Positions 7,763 through 15,932 of a DNA stretch of 64,000 nucleotides are shown here, one piece after another. Origin of the DNA: an uncultured Clostridiaceae bacterium (GTDB lineage Bacteria > Bacillota > Clostridia > TANB77 > CAG-465); assembly GCA_947169155.1 (NCBI GenBank), contig CAMVON010000001.1, positions 186,001 to 250,000 on the forward strand, written 5' to 3'. Position 1 is the first letter of the stretch; every line of letters starts with the position of its first letter. The notes beneath the pieces were generated by a model that was not told the DNA's origin, searched no databases, and saw only the letters and a list, made by a program, of their open reading frames with translations. The translations under genes and the position numbers were made by a program.

Positions 7763-8200
7763 CTACTTCAAAAATGCTATTGTAACACCATAGCTTCCTT
7801 CATAATATCCACCTAATCTATGTTCTTTAACATATGGGGAATTTTCTAAGTATTCATGAACTGCGTGACGCAAAACACCACCTTGTTTTCCATGAATTAT
7901 TTTTACTATTTTAACATTGTTGCAAATTGCATTATCTATAAATTTATCTAGATTTGCTAAAGCTTCTTCAACTGTTTGGTGTCTTATCATAATCTCATAC
8001 TCTGGTGGAGTAGAGATTTTTACATTGACGCTAAAGTCATTATTTTCTTTTTTTGGTTCTTTTGCTTTTTCAATATTATTTATATTTATTTTAACTATTT
8101 TTTCATTTGCTTTTATTGAAACTATATCTTTAACAATATTTACTATTTTCCCTTCAATATTGTGTGATTTTACTTTTACATATTCTCCTATGGAATACAC
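7763..8200 (-). CDS. Stand-alone MutS2-C-terminal-like Smr domain protein
   Basis: This small protein of about 145 residues has a short KOW-like beta segment (SIGEYVKVKS...) and a C-terminal Smr domain with IIHGKQGGVLRHAVHEYL and GSYGVTIAFLK, the layout found at the C terminus of MutS2. The MutS2 ATPase and clamp regions are absent. Smr domains are nucleases acting on branched DNA or on mRNA at collided ribosomes. The usual DLHG/DLRG motif reads MIRHQT, so catalysis may be altered. I prefer the GTG start at 8200 because AAGGGGG lies eight bases before it; an upstream ATG at 8221 would bury that site. A TATAAT lies just upstream on the minus strand, so it is an independent gene. Confidence 0.72.
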   Translation of the reverse strand: MYSIGEYVKVKSHNIEGKIVNIVKDIVSIKANEKIVKININNIEKAKEPKKENNDFSVNVKISTPPEYEIMIRHQTVEEALANLDKFIDNAICNNVKIVKIIHGKQGGVLRHAVHEYLENSPYVKEHRLGGYYEGSYGVTIAFLK

Positions 8201-8326
8201 TGTAATTTCCCCCTTACACATGAAAGATATTATACCACTAAAGTTATTAAATGTATATAATCTTTTTTAATAATACTATATATTTTGTTATATATATGAT
8301 ATAATATGCAGGGTAAAGGAGACATT

Positions 8327-9310
8327 ATGGCAGATATATTTTATACGAATTCATTTCCGTATCTTGGATATATTTTTGCCTTACTTAGTGTTTTGCCTCA
8401 TATATTGATTTGTTCAATATTTAAACCAAATTACAAGAAAGTTAAGTTTTCAACATTAGATAAAAAAGAAAAGATTTTTGAAGCAATAAAAAATATTTTA
8501 TATGCAATAAATCTAGTTATATTAGTAATAATAAATAACAAATTAAATATTGTTAATGTTAACATATTATTTGGTATTTCACTATTTTTTATTGTTATAT
8601 ATTATGAAATGTTTTTGAGATATGTTTTTGATGGAAAACAACAAAAGATATTATATAAAAGGTTTATGTATATTCGTATTCCTTTCTATATATCAATGTC
8701 ATTATCTAATGCATTTTTTGCAATTTGGTCTAAAAATATAATATATATTATTTTTGCTGTATTATTTACAGTAGTAAATATATTTGTAGAAAACAAAAAA
8801 TATATGAAGTATTTTACAGAGTATAGAGAGCTTTATAGCAAAGGTAAGAAAAAGACAGGAAAGAAAATGCTAAAAGATGCTATACAACCTAAAGGATTAA
8901 AATATATTACTTGTGCGGTAATAATATATAATCCTAAAACACAAAAGTATTTGATGCAAAAAAGAACCAAAGATAAAGGTGGAAAATGGGCTACAACTTC
9001 TGGTCATCCAATTTTTGGACAAACAAGTATTGAAGGTATGCAAACAGAAATTAAAGAAGAAATTGGATTAAATGTAGATATTAATGAACTAGAATTTGTA
9101 GATACAATTGAAAGAAAAGAAAAATATGTGGATTTATATTATCTTGAAGGAGATTATCCACTTGATAGCATTACTATGCAAAAAGAAGAAGTAGATGATG
9201 TAAAATGGATGACTAGAAAAGAAGTAGAGAATCTACATAGTACAAATAAATTTAAAGAAACACATTATAAATATTTTACAGAAGTTATTAAATTAAAAAA
9301 GATTAGATAG
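8327..9310 (+). CDS. Membrane protein with C-terminal Nudix hydrolase domain
   Basis: Starting from the ATG at 8327 (AAAGGAG upstream), the protein has 327 residues. Residues 1-175 hold about five hydrophobic segments. Residues about 195-327 form a Nudix domain with the box GHPIFGQTSIEGMQTEIKEE continuing into IGL, including the REUXEE-like metal-binding glutamates (EIKEEIG). Nudix enzymes hydrolyse nucleoside diphosphate-linked compounds, and IPP isomerase-like members also have this box. The N-terminal membrane half is not a family I recognise; the fusion would hold the enzyme at the inner membrane face. The sseB-like gene follows after 12 bases and is probably co-transcribed. Confidence 0.75.
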   Translation: MADIFYTNSFPYLGYIFALLSVLPHILICSIFKPNYKKVKFSTLDKKEKIFEAIKNILYAINLVILVIINNKLNIVNVNILFGISLFFIVIYYEMFLRYVFDGKQQKILYKRFMYIRIPFYISMSLSNAFFAIWSKNIIYIIFAVLFTVVNIFVENKKYMKYFTEYRELYSKGKKKTGKKMLKDAIQPKGLKYITCAVIIYNPKTQKYLMQKRTKDKGGKWATTSGHPIFGQTSIEGMQTEIKEEIGLNVDINELEFVDTIERKEKYVDLYYLEGDYPLDSITMQKEEVDDVKWMTRKEVENLHSTNKFKETHYKYFTEVIKLKKIR

Positions 9311-9322
9311 AGGAGGAATAAT

Positions 9323-10069
9323 ATGGAAATAAATAATAAAGAATTAATAGATTTAATTGATAAAATGAAAGAAGAGAAAACTCAAGAATCTCAAAATAAA
9401 GTAATAGGGCAAGTGTTAAAATCTAAATTTTTATGTCCTGTTGTACTTGCTGATGCACCTAAAGGAGGAGGCAAAGTACAAATTACAAAAGATACAAAGA
9501 TACAATTTTCTATTGTAAAAACTACAGATGAGAGAAACTTTTTAATTGCTTTTACTTCAGACGAAGAAGTAAATAAATGGCAAAAAGAAAAAATGCAACA
9601 ATCTATTGTTTATACATTTGAAGATTATGCAAAAATAGTTACAGAAAATGACAATTTACATGGATTTATTATAGATCCAAAAGGTGTAAATCTTGTATTT
9701 ACAGAGGATATGATAAAACAAATAAAGGAAAGTATTACTAAAATTGAAACAATTGAACCAGATACAGAAGTTCAAATTGCAGCACCTAAAGAATATCCTG
9801 AAGAACTACTTTCAAAACTTCAAGATACATTAAGAAATTATACCGAAGTTAAAAAAGCCTATTTATTACTTATGAAAAAAGGTGAAGAAGTAAGTTATAT
9901 TTTAATTCTAGATGCAAGTGGTAAAGAGCAAGAACTATTTAATACAATAGCATCAAGTGTAATACCTTTCTTAAATGGTATGTCACTTAATATGGCACCT
10001 CTTGCAACAGACTTTGGAAAACAAATTAGTGAAAAATTTGAGCCTATTTATATAGCAATTGAAGAATAA
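9323..10069 (+). CDS. SseB family protein
   Basis: The 248-residue soluble protein shows the SseB N-terminal region (KFLCPVVLADAP... and NFLIAFTSDEEVNKWQ, residues about 30-80) and a second SseB C-terminal-like domain (APKEYPEELLSKLQDTL... from about 153). SseB was named for enhanced serine sensitivity in Escherichia coli; its biochemical role is unclear and members often accompany secretion or signalling genes. It follows the Nudix membrane gene closely with AGAGGAGG as ribosome site, and a terminator shared with the convergent Crp/Fnr gene lies just after it. Confidence 0.8.
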   Translation: MEINNKELIDLIDKMKEEKTQESQNKVIGQVLKSKFLCPVVLADAPKGGGKVQITKDTKIQFSIVKTTDERNFLIAFTSDEEVNKWQKEKMQQSIVYTFEDYAKIVTENDNLHGFIIDPKGVNLVFTEDMIKQIKESITKIETIEPDTEVQIAAPKEYPEELLSKLQDTLRNYTEVKKAYLLLMKKGEEVSYILILDASGKEQELFNTIASSVIPFLNGMSLNMAPLATDFGKQISEKFEPIYIAIEE

Positions 10070-10074
10070 AAAAG

Positions 10075-10102
10075 AAAGATGGAGTAAAATCCATCTTTTT
10101 TT
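10075..10102. terminator. Bidirectional terminator between sseB-like and Crp/Fnr genes
   Basis: AAAGATGGA pairs with TCCATCTTT, with A-runs on the left and T-runs on the right, so it can serve both convergent genes. Confidence 0.85.
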
Positions 10103-10114
10103 GTTTATTTTATT

Positions 10115-10744
10115 TTAGTATTTTAAAGTTACTTTATTTCCATCTCTAGATATAAATCCTTCTTCTTGCAAAGATTTTAATTCTCTCATCATTGCACTTC
10201 TATCTACACTTAAATAGTCTGCAAGGTCTGTATATGAAAGTGGAATAAAAAATGTTCTAGACATTCCTGCTTTTGTAAGTGTTGTAAAGTATGTTTGAAG
10301 TTTTTCTCTTATACTTCTTTTTGTTAAAAGCTCAATTCGTATATTTTGAGCCATTGTTTTGTTTAATACTAGTTTTAGGAGAGAACTATTTAATACTTCG
10401 TGGAATTTACAACCTCTTGTACATTTATCTGTTATTTCATCATATATAAAATATACAACTTCACATTTAGATTTTGCTATTACAAATAATTCATTGTTTG
10501 TTGTAACAGGGAAGAATATTTCACCAAAAACTTCACCTTCTTTGAGGGTTTCAACTATAGTTTTGTTTCCGTTTACATCATAACGAACAAGGTCAGCGCT
10601 TCCAGTTTTTAATATACAAACTTGGTTTCTGTTTTTAATGTATGAAGTTATTGTATCACCTTTTTGAAATATTTTTGTTTGAGCTTTTGCACAACTATTT
10701 TGTAATTGTTGTGTAAACTCTTGTATGTTAAAATCGCTGTACAA
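10115..10744 (-). CDS. Crp/Fnr-family transcription regulator
   Basis: The protein has a cyclic-nucleotide-binding-type beta-barrel (EGEVFGEIFF, residues about 60-100 of the chosen start), a dimerisation helix, and a C-terminal winged helix-turn-helix (YTDLADYLSVDRSAMMRELKS). It is about 209 residues from the TTG at 10744. This start is set by AAGGAGGGG at 10751-10759 and by a TATAAT on the minus strand (10770-10775), which rule out the upstream in-frame ATGs. Several cysteines (for example KCTRGCKFH) are present but no clear FNR four-cysteine cluster. It is divergent from nrdD, and a class II-type palindrome before both nrdD genes makes it their probable activator; the ligand is unknown. Confidence 0.82.
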   Translation of the reverse strand: MYSDFNIQEFTQQLQNSCAKAQTKIFQKGDTITSYIKNRNQVCILKTGSADLVRYDVNGNKTIVETLKEGEVFGEIFFPVTTNNELFVIAKSKCEVVYFIYDEITDKCTRGCKFHEVLNSSLLKLVLNKTMAQNIRIELLTKRSIREKLQTYFTTLTKAGMSRTFFIPLSYTDLADYLSVDRSAMMRELKSLQEEGFISRDGNKVTLKY

Positions 10745-10887
10745 TCTCAACCCCTCCTTTTTGGACATCATTATACTATAATTTTTTGAAAAAATAAATA
10801 CTATTTTTTGTAATAAAAATGATATAAATTTTGAAACCCTTGTGTAGTCTATGTTTCCGTTCGGCAAAAAAATAAAAAAATATATTT

Positions 10888-10903
10888 TGTTGCATTTGCA
10901 ACA
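10888..10903. promoter_or_regulatory. Crp/Fnr-type operator upstream of nrdD1
   Basis: TGTTGCATTTGCAACA is an inverted repeat of TGTTGCA with a two-base spacer. Its centre lies 33.5 bases before the end of the TATAAT at 10924-10929, which places it near -40.5, the position of class II activators. No -35 box is present, as expected for an activated promoter. The same arrangement precedes the second nrdD. Confidence 0.75.
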
Positions 10904-10923
10904 GAATTAATTTTTTTTGAATG

Positions 10924-10929
10924 TATAAT
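10924..10929 (+). promoter_or_regulatory. -10 box of nrdD1-nrdG promoter
   Basis: TATAAT with no recognisable -35 element; the operator at 10888-10903 occupies that region. Confidence 0.65.
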
Positions 10930-10964
10930 TAGAAGTGTAAAAGATCAAGAGGAGGAATTGTAAA

Positions 10965-13157
10965 ATGAAAGTAATAAAAAGAGATGGAAGAGTTGTAGAT
11001 TATGATAGAGAAAAAATATCTGTTGCAATTCAAAAAGCAAATAAAGAAGTAAAACCAAAAGAAAGAGCGTCTAAAGAAGACATTAAAGCTGTTATTGAGT
11101 ATATCGAGGACTTAGACAAAAAGAGAATGTTAGTTGAGGATATACAAGATATTATTGAAGAACAATTAATGGAGTTAGGAAAATATGAACTAGCCAAAAA
11201 ATATATAGTATATAGATATACAAGAGCATTAGTTAGAAAATCTAATACTACTGACCAAACAATTAAAGAATTAATTGAGGGAACAAATGAGTATTGGAAT
11301 AGTGAAAACTCTAACAAAAATGCTACAGTTATAACTACACAAAGAGATTATCTTGCAGGTATAACTAGTACAGATATAACTAGAAGATTTTTACTACCTG
11401 AAGATATAGTTAAAGCACATGATGAAGGAATAATTCACTTCCATGATGCAGACTATTTTGCACAAAATGCGCTTCACAATTGTGAGTTAATAAACTTAGA
11501 TGATATGTTACAAAATGGAACTATCATAAACGGAGTGATGATTGAAAAACCACATAGATTTATTACTGCTGCAACAATTGCAACTCAAATTATACTTGCA
11601 GTTTCTTCTTCAAGTTATGGTGGTGCTACAGTTTCACTTTCACACTTAGCTCCATTTGTACGTGCAAGTTATGAAAAATATTACAAAAAATATAAAGATA
11701 GAAAATTCTCAGATGAAGATGCTAAGAAATATGCAGAACAAGATACTAAGAAAGAAGTTGAAGATGGTGTTCAAACATTCAACTATCAAGTAAACTCAAT
11801 GACAAATACTAATGGTCAAGCACCATTCTTATCTGTTGCTATGTATCTTGGTGAAACTGATGAATACAAAAAAGAACTTGCTATGATTATTGAAGAATTT
11901 TTAAATCAAAGAATTCAAGGATTTAAAAATGAAAAAGGAGTATATATTACTCCTGCATTCCCAAAACTACTATATGTTTTAGAGGAAGATAATATTCATG
12001 AAAATAGTAAATATTGGTATTTAACTAAACTTGCTGCTAAATGTACAGCAAAAAGAATGGTTCCAGACTACATTTCAGAAAAAATGATGAAAAAATTAAA
12101 GAAAAATGAAATGGGAGATGGAGAATGTTATCCATGTATGGGATGTAGATCATTCCTTACACCAGATAGAACTATGAGCCTTGGAAACATAGCAAAGGCT
12201 AAAAACTATGTTGAAGGAAAAGGTAAATACTATGGTAGATTTAACCAAGGTGTTGTAACTATTAATCTTCCTGATGTTGCTTTATCTTCAGATGGTGATA
12301 TGGATAAATTCTGGAAAATCTTTGATGAAAGACTAGAACTATGTCACAGAGCATTACAATTAAGACACAATAGACTTGCTGGTGTAACATCAGATGTTGC
12401 TCCAATACTATGGCAACATGGAGCTTTAGCAAGATTAGATAAGGGAGAACCAATTAAAGAATTATTATTACATGGTTACTCTACAATATCTTTAGGATAT
12501 GCAGGTCTTTATGAATGTGTTAAATTTATGACTGGACATTCACATACAGACAATGGTGAAGGAAAAGACTTTGGTCTTGCAGTAATGCAACATTTAAATG
12601 ATAAATGTAAAGAATGGAAAGCTGCAGAAGATATAGACTACTCAGTATATGGTACACCAATTGAATCAACTACTTATAAATTTGCTAAATGTCTACAAAA
12701 GAGATTTGGTAAAGTTGAAGGAATCACTGATAGAGGATATATTACAAACTCTTATCACGTTCCTGTATTTGAAGAAATTGATGCATTTACTAAACTAGCT
12801 TTAGAATCTGAATTCCAACAATTAAGCCCAGGTGGAGCAATTTCTTATATTGAAACTCCAAATCTACAAAATAACCTTGAAGCTGTAATTGATGTTATTA
12901 AGTTCATTTATGATAACATTATGTATGCAGAATTAAATACAAAATCAGATTATTGTCAACAATGTGGTTATGATGGAGAAATACTAATAGATGATAATCT
13001 TGAATGGTACTGCCCAAACTGTGGTAATAGAAACCACGATACTTTAAACGTTGCAAGAAGAACTTGTGGTTACATTGGAAGTAACTTCTGGAATAAAGGA
13101 AGAACTCAAGAAATTAAAGAAAGAGTTCTACATATAGATAATAAAGAGGCAAAATAA
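10965..13157 (+). CDS. nrdD: Anaerobic (class III) ribonucleoside-triphosphate reductase
   Basis: The 730-residue enzyme makes deoxyribonucleotides without oxygen using a glycyl radical. It has an N-terminal ATP-cone (about 1-92, starting MKVIKRDGRVVDYDREKIS), the ten-stranded catalytic barrel with HNCELINL and the CYPCMGCR motif (Cys 388, 391, 394), a C-terminal zinc site (Cys 664 and following CxxC pairs), and the glycyl-radical loop RRTCGYIG with Gly 702. Length and motifs are complete. The activase gene overlaps its stop codon. Transcription probably depends on the divergent Crp/Fnr regulator through the palindrome at 10888-10903. The ribosome site is GAGGAGG. Confidence 0.97.
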   Translation: MKVIKRDGRVVDYDREKISVAIQKANKEVKPKERASKEDIKAVIEYIEDLDKKRMLVEDIQDIIEEQLMELGKYELAKKYIVYRYTRALVRKSNTTDQTIKELIEGTNEYWNSENSNKNATVITTQRDYLAGITSTDITRRFLLPEDIVKAHDEGIIHFHDADYFAQNALHNCELINLDDMLQNGTIINGVMIEKPHRFITAATIATQIILAVSSSSYGGATVSLSHLAPFVRASYEKYYKKYKDRKFSDEDAKKYAEQDTKKEVEDGVQTFNYQVNSMTNTNGQAPFLSVAMYLGETDEYKKELAMIIEEFLNQRIQGFKNEKGVYITPAFPKLLYVLEEDNIHENSKYWYLTKLAAKCTAKRMVPDYISEKMMKKLKKNEMGDGECYPCMGCRSFLTPDRTMSLGNIAKAKNYVEGKGKYYGRFNQGVVTINLPDVALSSDGDMDKFWKIFDERLELCHRALQLRHNRLAGVTSDVAPILWQHGALARLDKGEPIKELLLHGYSTISLGYAGLYECVKFMTGHSHTDNGEGKDFGLAVMQHLNDKCKEWKAAEDIDYSVYGTPIESTTYKFAKCLQKRFGKVEGITDRGYITNSYHVPVFEEIDAFTKLALESEFQQLSPGGAISYIETPNLQNNLEAVIDVIKFIYDNIMYAELNTKSDYCQQCGYDGEILIDDNLEWYCPNCGNRNHDTLNVARRTCGYIGSNFWNKGRTQEIKERVLHIDNKEAK

Positions 13158-13672
13158 TGAGATACCATTTAGTTAGAAAAATGGATATTTCCAATGGCCC
13201 TGGAGTAAGAGTTTCAGTATTTATGCAAGGATGTGAATTCCATTGCAAGAATTGTTTTAATCCAGAAACTTGGTGTTTTGATGGTGGTCAAGAGTTTACA
13301 GACGAAAAAATAGACGAAGTAATGAAACTTTGTGCACCATCACACATCAAAGGACTATCTATTCTTGGTGGTGAACCAATGCATCCAAGAAATATTGAGG
13401 CTACTACAAAACTTGCAAAGAAATTTAAAGAACTATATCCAGATAAAAATATTTGGAGTTGGACAGGTTTTAAAATGGATGAAGATTTAAAAGGAAAAGA
13501 AGTGTTAAACTATTTAGATGTGCTTGTAGATGGTCAATATGTAGATGAATTACATGATCCAACACTTAAATGGAGAGGCTCTTCTAACCAAAGAGTAATA
13601 GATGTACAAAAATCTTTAAAAGAAAATAAAGTAGTATTACTTGATGGACAAAATTCACATTTTAGTATATAA
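13157..13672 (+). CDS. nrdG: Anaerobic ribonucleotide reductase activase (radical SAM)
   Basis: The 171-residue radical-SAM protein carries the CxxxCxxC cluster motif as CEFHCKNC (about residues 26-33) after GPGVRVSVFMQG, and SILGGEPM further on. It uses S-adenosylmethionine and a 4Fe-4S cluster to create the glycyl radical on NrdD. Its ATG overlaps the TAA of nrdD (TAATG), implying translational coupling. It is the only activase in the window, so it would have to serve any NrdD made here. A terminator follows the gene. Confidence 0.96.
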   Translation: MRYHLVRKMDISNGPGVRVSVFMQGCEFHCKNCFNPETWCFDGGQEFTDEKIDEVMKLCAPSHIKGLSILGGEPMHPRNIEATTKLAKKFKELYPDKNIWSWTGFKMDEDLKGKEVLNYLDVLVDGQYVDELHDPTLKWRGSSNQRVIDVQKSLKENKVVLLDGQNSHFSI

Positions 13673-13678
13673 AAACAA

Positions 13679-13714
13679 ATAACAACTGGATATAAATCTG
13701 GTTGTTATTTTTTA
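13679..13714 (+). terminator. Terminator after nrdDG
   Basis: AACAACTGGAT (13681-13691) pairs with ATCTGGTTGTT (13696-13706) with two G.T pairs, followed by ATTTTTT. It shows that the second nrdD is a separate transcription unit. Confidence 0.85.
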
Positions 13715-13800
13715 TATTATTAATAATAAAAAATATAAAATTATATTATTGTTAGTAATACAACATATTTTGTACACTAAATTTACATAGTAATTTTTTG

Positions 13801-13816
13801 TGTTGCATATGCAACA
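13801..13816. promoter_or_regulatory. Crp/Fnr-type operator upstream of nrdD2
   Basis: TGTTGCATATGCAACA is a perfect palindrome with the same TGTTGCA half-sites as 10888-10903. Its centre is again 33.5 bases before the end of a TATAAT (13837-13842), so both promoters have identical class II geometry. Confidence 0.78.
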
Positions 13817-13836
13817 GATTTTTAACAGAATTGAAA

Positions 13837-13842
13837 TATAAT
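13837..13842 (+). promoter_or_regulatory. -10 box of nrdD2 promoter
   Basis: TATAAT without a -35 box; an overlapping second TATAAT lies at 13842-13847. The operator takes the -35 position. Confidence 0.6.
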
Positions 13843-13888
13843 ATAATTGTATGATTGTAATTTCATACGTAGGAGGAAGATATATATG

Positions 13889-15844
13889 AAGGTAATCAAG
13901 AGAGACGGAAGAATAGTTGAATATGATAGTGAAAAAATATCTATTGCAATTCAAAAGGCAAATAAAGAAGTAAAGGGTGAGCAAAAAGCTTCTCTTGATG
14001 ATATTAAAAATATAATAGATTATATTGAAGATTTAGATAAAAAGCGTATCTTAGTTGAAGATATCCAAGATATAATAGAACAAAAGCTAATGGAAATTGG
14101 TAAGTTTGAGCTTGCAAAAAAGTATATAGTATATAGATATACTAGAGCATTAGTTAGAAAGGCTAATACAACAGATGAATCAATACTAGGTTTAATTAGA
14201 AATGAAAATAAAGAAGTATATGAAGAAAATTTAAATGATAATTTAATGCTTGCTTCAACTCAAAGAAATTATATTGCAGGTGAAGTATCAAGGGATTTAA
14301 CTCGTAGAATACTTCTACCAGAAAAAATATCTAAAGCACATGAAGATGGATTATTATATTTCCATAATGCAGATTATTTTGTTCAACCAATATTTAATTG
14401 TAGCTTAATTAATATTGGAGATATGCTAGATAATGGGACTGTAATGAATGGTAAGATGATTGAAACACCAAAAAGTTTTTTAAGTGCATGTTTAGTTACT
14501 ACTCAAATAATTGAGGCTATTGCATCTAATCAATATGGTGGTCAATCTGTAGATCTTATTCATCTTGGAAAATATTTAAGATATTCTCATGATAAATTTG
14601 AAAAAGAATTAAAAAAAGAATATGGAGATAAATTATCTAAAGAGATGATTGAAGGAATTGTATCTTTACGTATTAAATATGAACTTGCATCTGGTATTCA
14701 AACTATACAATATCAAATTAATACACTTATGACAACAAATGGCCAGTCTCCTTTTGTAACCTTGTTTTTACACTTAGATAAAGATGATCCATATATTAAA
14801 GAAAATGCTATGATTATTGAAGAAGTATTAAAACAAAGAGTAAAAGGAATAAAAGATGAAAAAGGAGACTATGTTACTCCAGTTTATCCAAAACTTGTAT
14901 ATGTTTTAGATGAATTTAATAATCTTACTGGTGGAGATTATGATTATTTAACTGAACTTGCTATAAAATGTTCAGCAAGTAGAATCTATCCAGATTATAT
15001 ATCAGCAAAGAAGATGAGAGAAAACTACAAAGGCTGTGTATTTTCTCCAATGGGTTCTAGAAATTTTCTTTCACCTTTTAAAGATAGTAGTGGCAATTAT
15101 AAATGGGAAGGAAGATTTAACCAAGGTGTTGTAAGTATTAATTTACCACAGGTTGCTCTTGCTGTAAATAATGATGAAAAAAGCTTTTTTGAGGAATTAG
15201 ATAGAAGACTTGAAATATGTTTTGAAGCTTTGATGTGTAGACATTATGCACTACTTGGAACTACTTCAGATATTTCTCCGGTGCACTGGCAATATGGCGC
15301 TATTTCTAGACTTGCTAAAGGAGAAAAAATAGATTCTCTTCTTAAAAATGGATATTCAACGCTATCTTTAGGATATATAGGAATATATGAGACAACAAAA
15401 TTAATTAAGGGTGTTTCTCAATTAGAAAAAGAAGGTCATGATTTTGCTATTAAATTAATGAAAAAGTTAAAAGATACAGTAGAAAAATGGAAAGAACAAA
15501 CAGGTATTGGCTTTACACTTTACGGAACGCCTGCAAAGAGTTTATGCTATAGATTTGCAAGGATAGATAAAGAACAATTTGGTAGTATTGAAGGTATTAC
15601 AGATAAAGGATATTATACTAATTCTTATCATTTAGATTCAAATGAGCAAATGAGTATAGAAGATAAGTTATTATTTGAGGCAGAATTTCAAAACTTATCT
15701 TTAGGTGGTGCAATTGCAAATATCGATATTAAAGAACAAGATACAGAAAAATATAAAGAATTAATTAAATTTATTTATGATAATATACAATATGCTGAAT
15801 TTAATAATGACGAAAAACAAACTAATATAAATGAAAAATTTTAA
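13889..15844 (+). CDS. NrdD paralogue lacking the glycyl-radical domain, probable pseudoenzyme
   Basis: From the ATG at 13889 (AGGAGGAAG upstream) the product has 651 residues. The ATP-cone (about 1-92) is nearly the same as in NrdD1, and the barrel is conserved along its length (FNCSLINIGDML, GTTSDISPVHWQYGAISRL, NGYSTLSLGYIGIYE). Two things are missing. The MGCR motif reads MGSR (Ser 390 where NrdD1 has Cys 394), so the expected thiyl-radical cysteine is gone. The chain ends right after the helix corresponding to the region before the zinc site, so the zinc cysteines and glycyl-radical loop are absent. The stop is followed by a hairpin, not by remnants of the lost domain. It may be a nucleotide-sensing or regulatory partner of NrdD1. 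Confidence 0.85.
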   Translation, partial: KVIKRDGRIVEYDSEKISIAIQKANKEVKGEQKASLDDIKNIIDYIEDLDKKRILVEDIQDIIEQKLMEIGKFELAKKYIVYRYTRALVRKANTTDESILGLIRNENKEVYEENLNDNLMLASTQRNYIAGEVSRDLTRRILLPEKISKAHEDGLLYFHNADYFVQPIFNCSLINIGDMLDNGTVMNGKMIETPKSFLSACLVTTQIIEAIASNQYGGQSVDLIHLGKYLRYSHDKFEKELKKEYGDKLSKEMIEGIVSLRIKYELASGIQTIQYQINTLMTTNGQSPFVTLFLHLDKDDPYIKENAMIIEEVLKQRVKGIKDEKGDYVTPVYPKLVYVLDEFNNLTGGDYDYLTELAIKCSASRIYPDYISAKKMRENYKGCVFSPMGSRNFLSPFKDSSGNYKWEGRFNQGVVSINLPQVALAVNNDEKSFFEELDRRLEICFEALMCRHYALLGTTSDISPVHWQYGAISRLAKGEKIDSLLKNGYSTLSLGYIGIYETTKLIKGVSQLEKEGHDFAIKLMKKLKDTVEKWKEQTGIGFTLYGTPAKSLCYRFARIDKEQFGSIEGITDKGYYTNSYHLDSNEQMSIEDKLLFEAEFQNLSLGGAIANIDIKEQDTEKYKELIKFIYDNIQYAEFNNDEKQTNINEKF

Positions 15845-15850
15845 TAGTAG

Positions 15851-15878
15851 GTGAGGAATTTTTTCCTCACTTATTATT
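15851..15878 (+). terminator. Hairpin after nrdD2
   Basis: GTGAGGAA pairs with TTCCTCAC, followed by a modestly T-rich tail; probable terminator. Confidence 0.6.
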
Positions 15879-15932
15879 GAATAATTTTTTCCTTTAATAT
15901 AAAATTTTAAACTGGAGGGTGAAAAAATAATT

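Noticed and set aside
10745..10867. N-terminal extension of the Crp/Fnr protein by 41 residues
   Set aside because: The extension includes the minus-strand TATAAT and the ribosome site, so it lies before the likely transcription start or in the leader.
13712..13984. 90-residue minus-strand hydrophobic frame over the nrdD2 promoter
   Set aside because: It spans the Crp/Fnr operator and the start of nrdD2, is rich in Ile/Leu/Tyr as expected for translated AT-rich spacer, and has no ribosome site.
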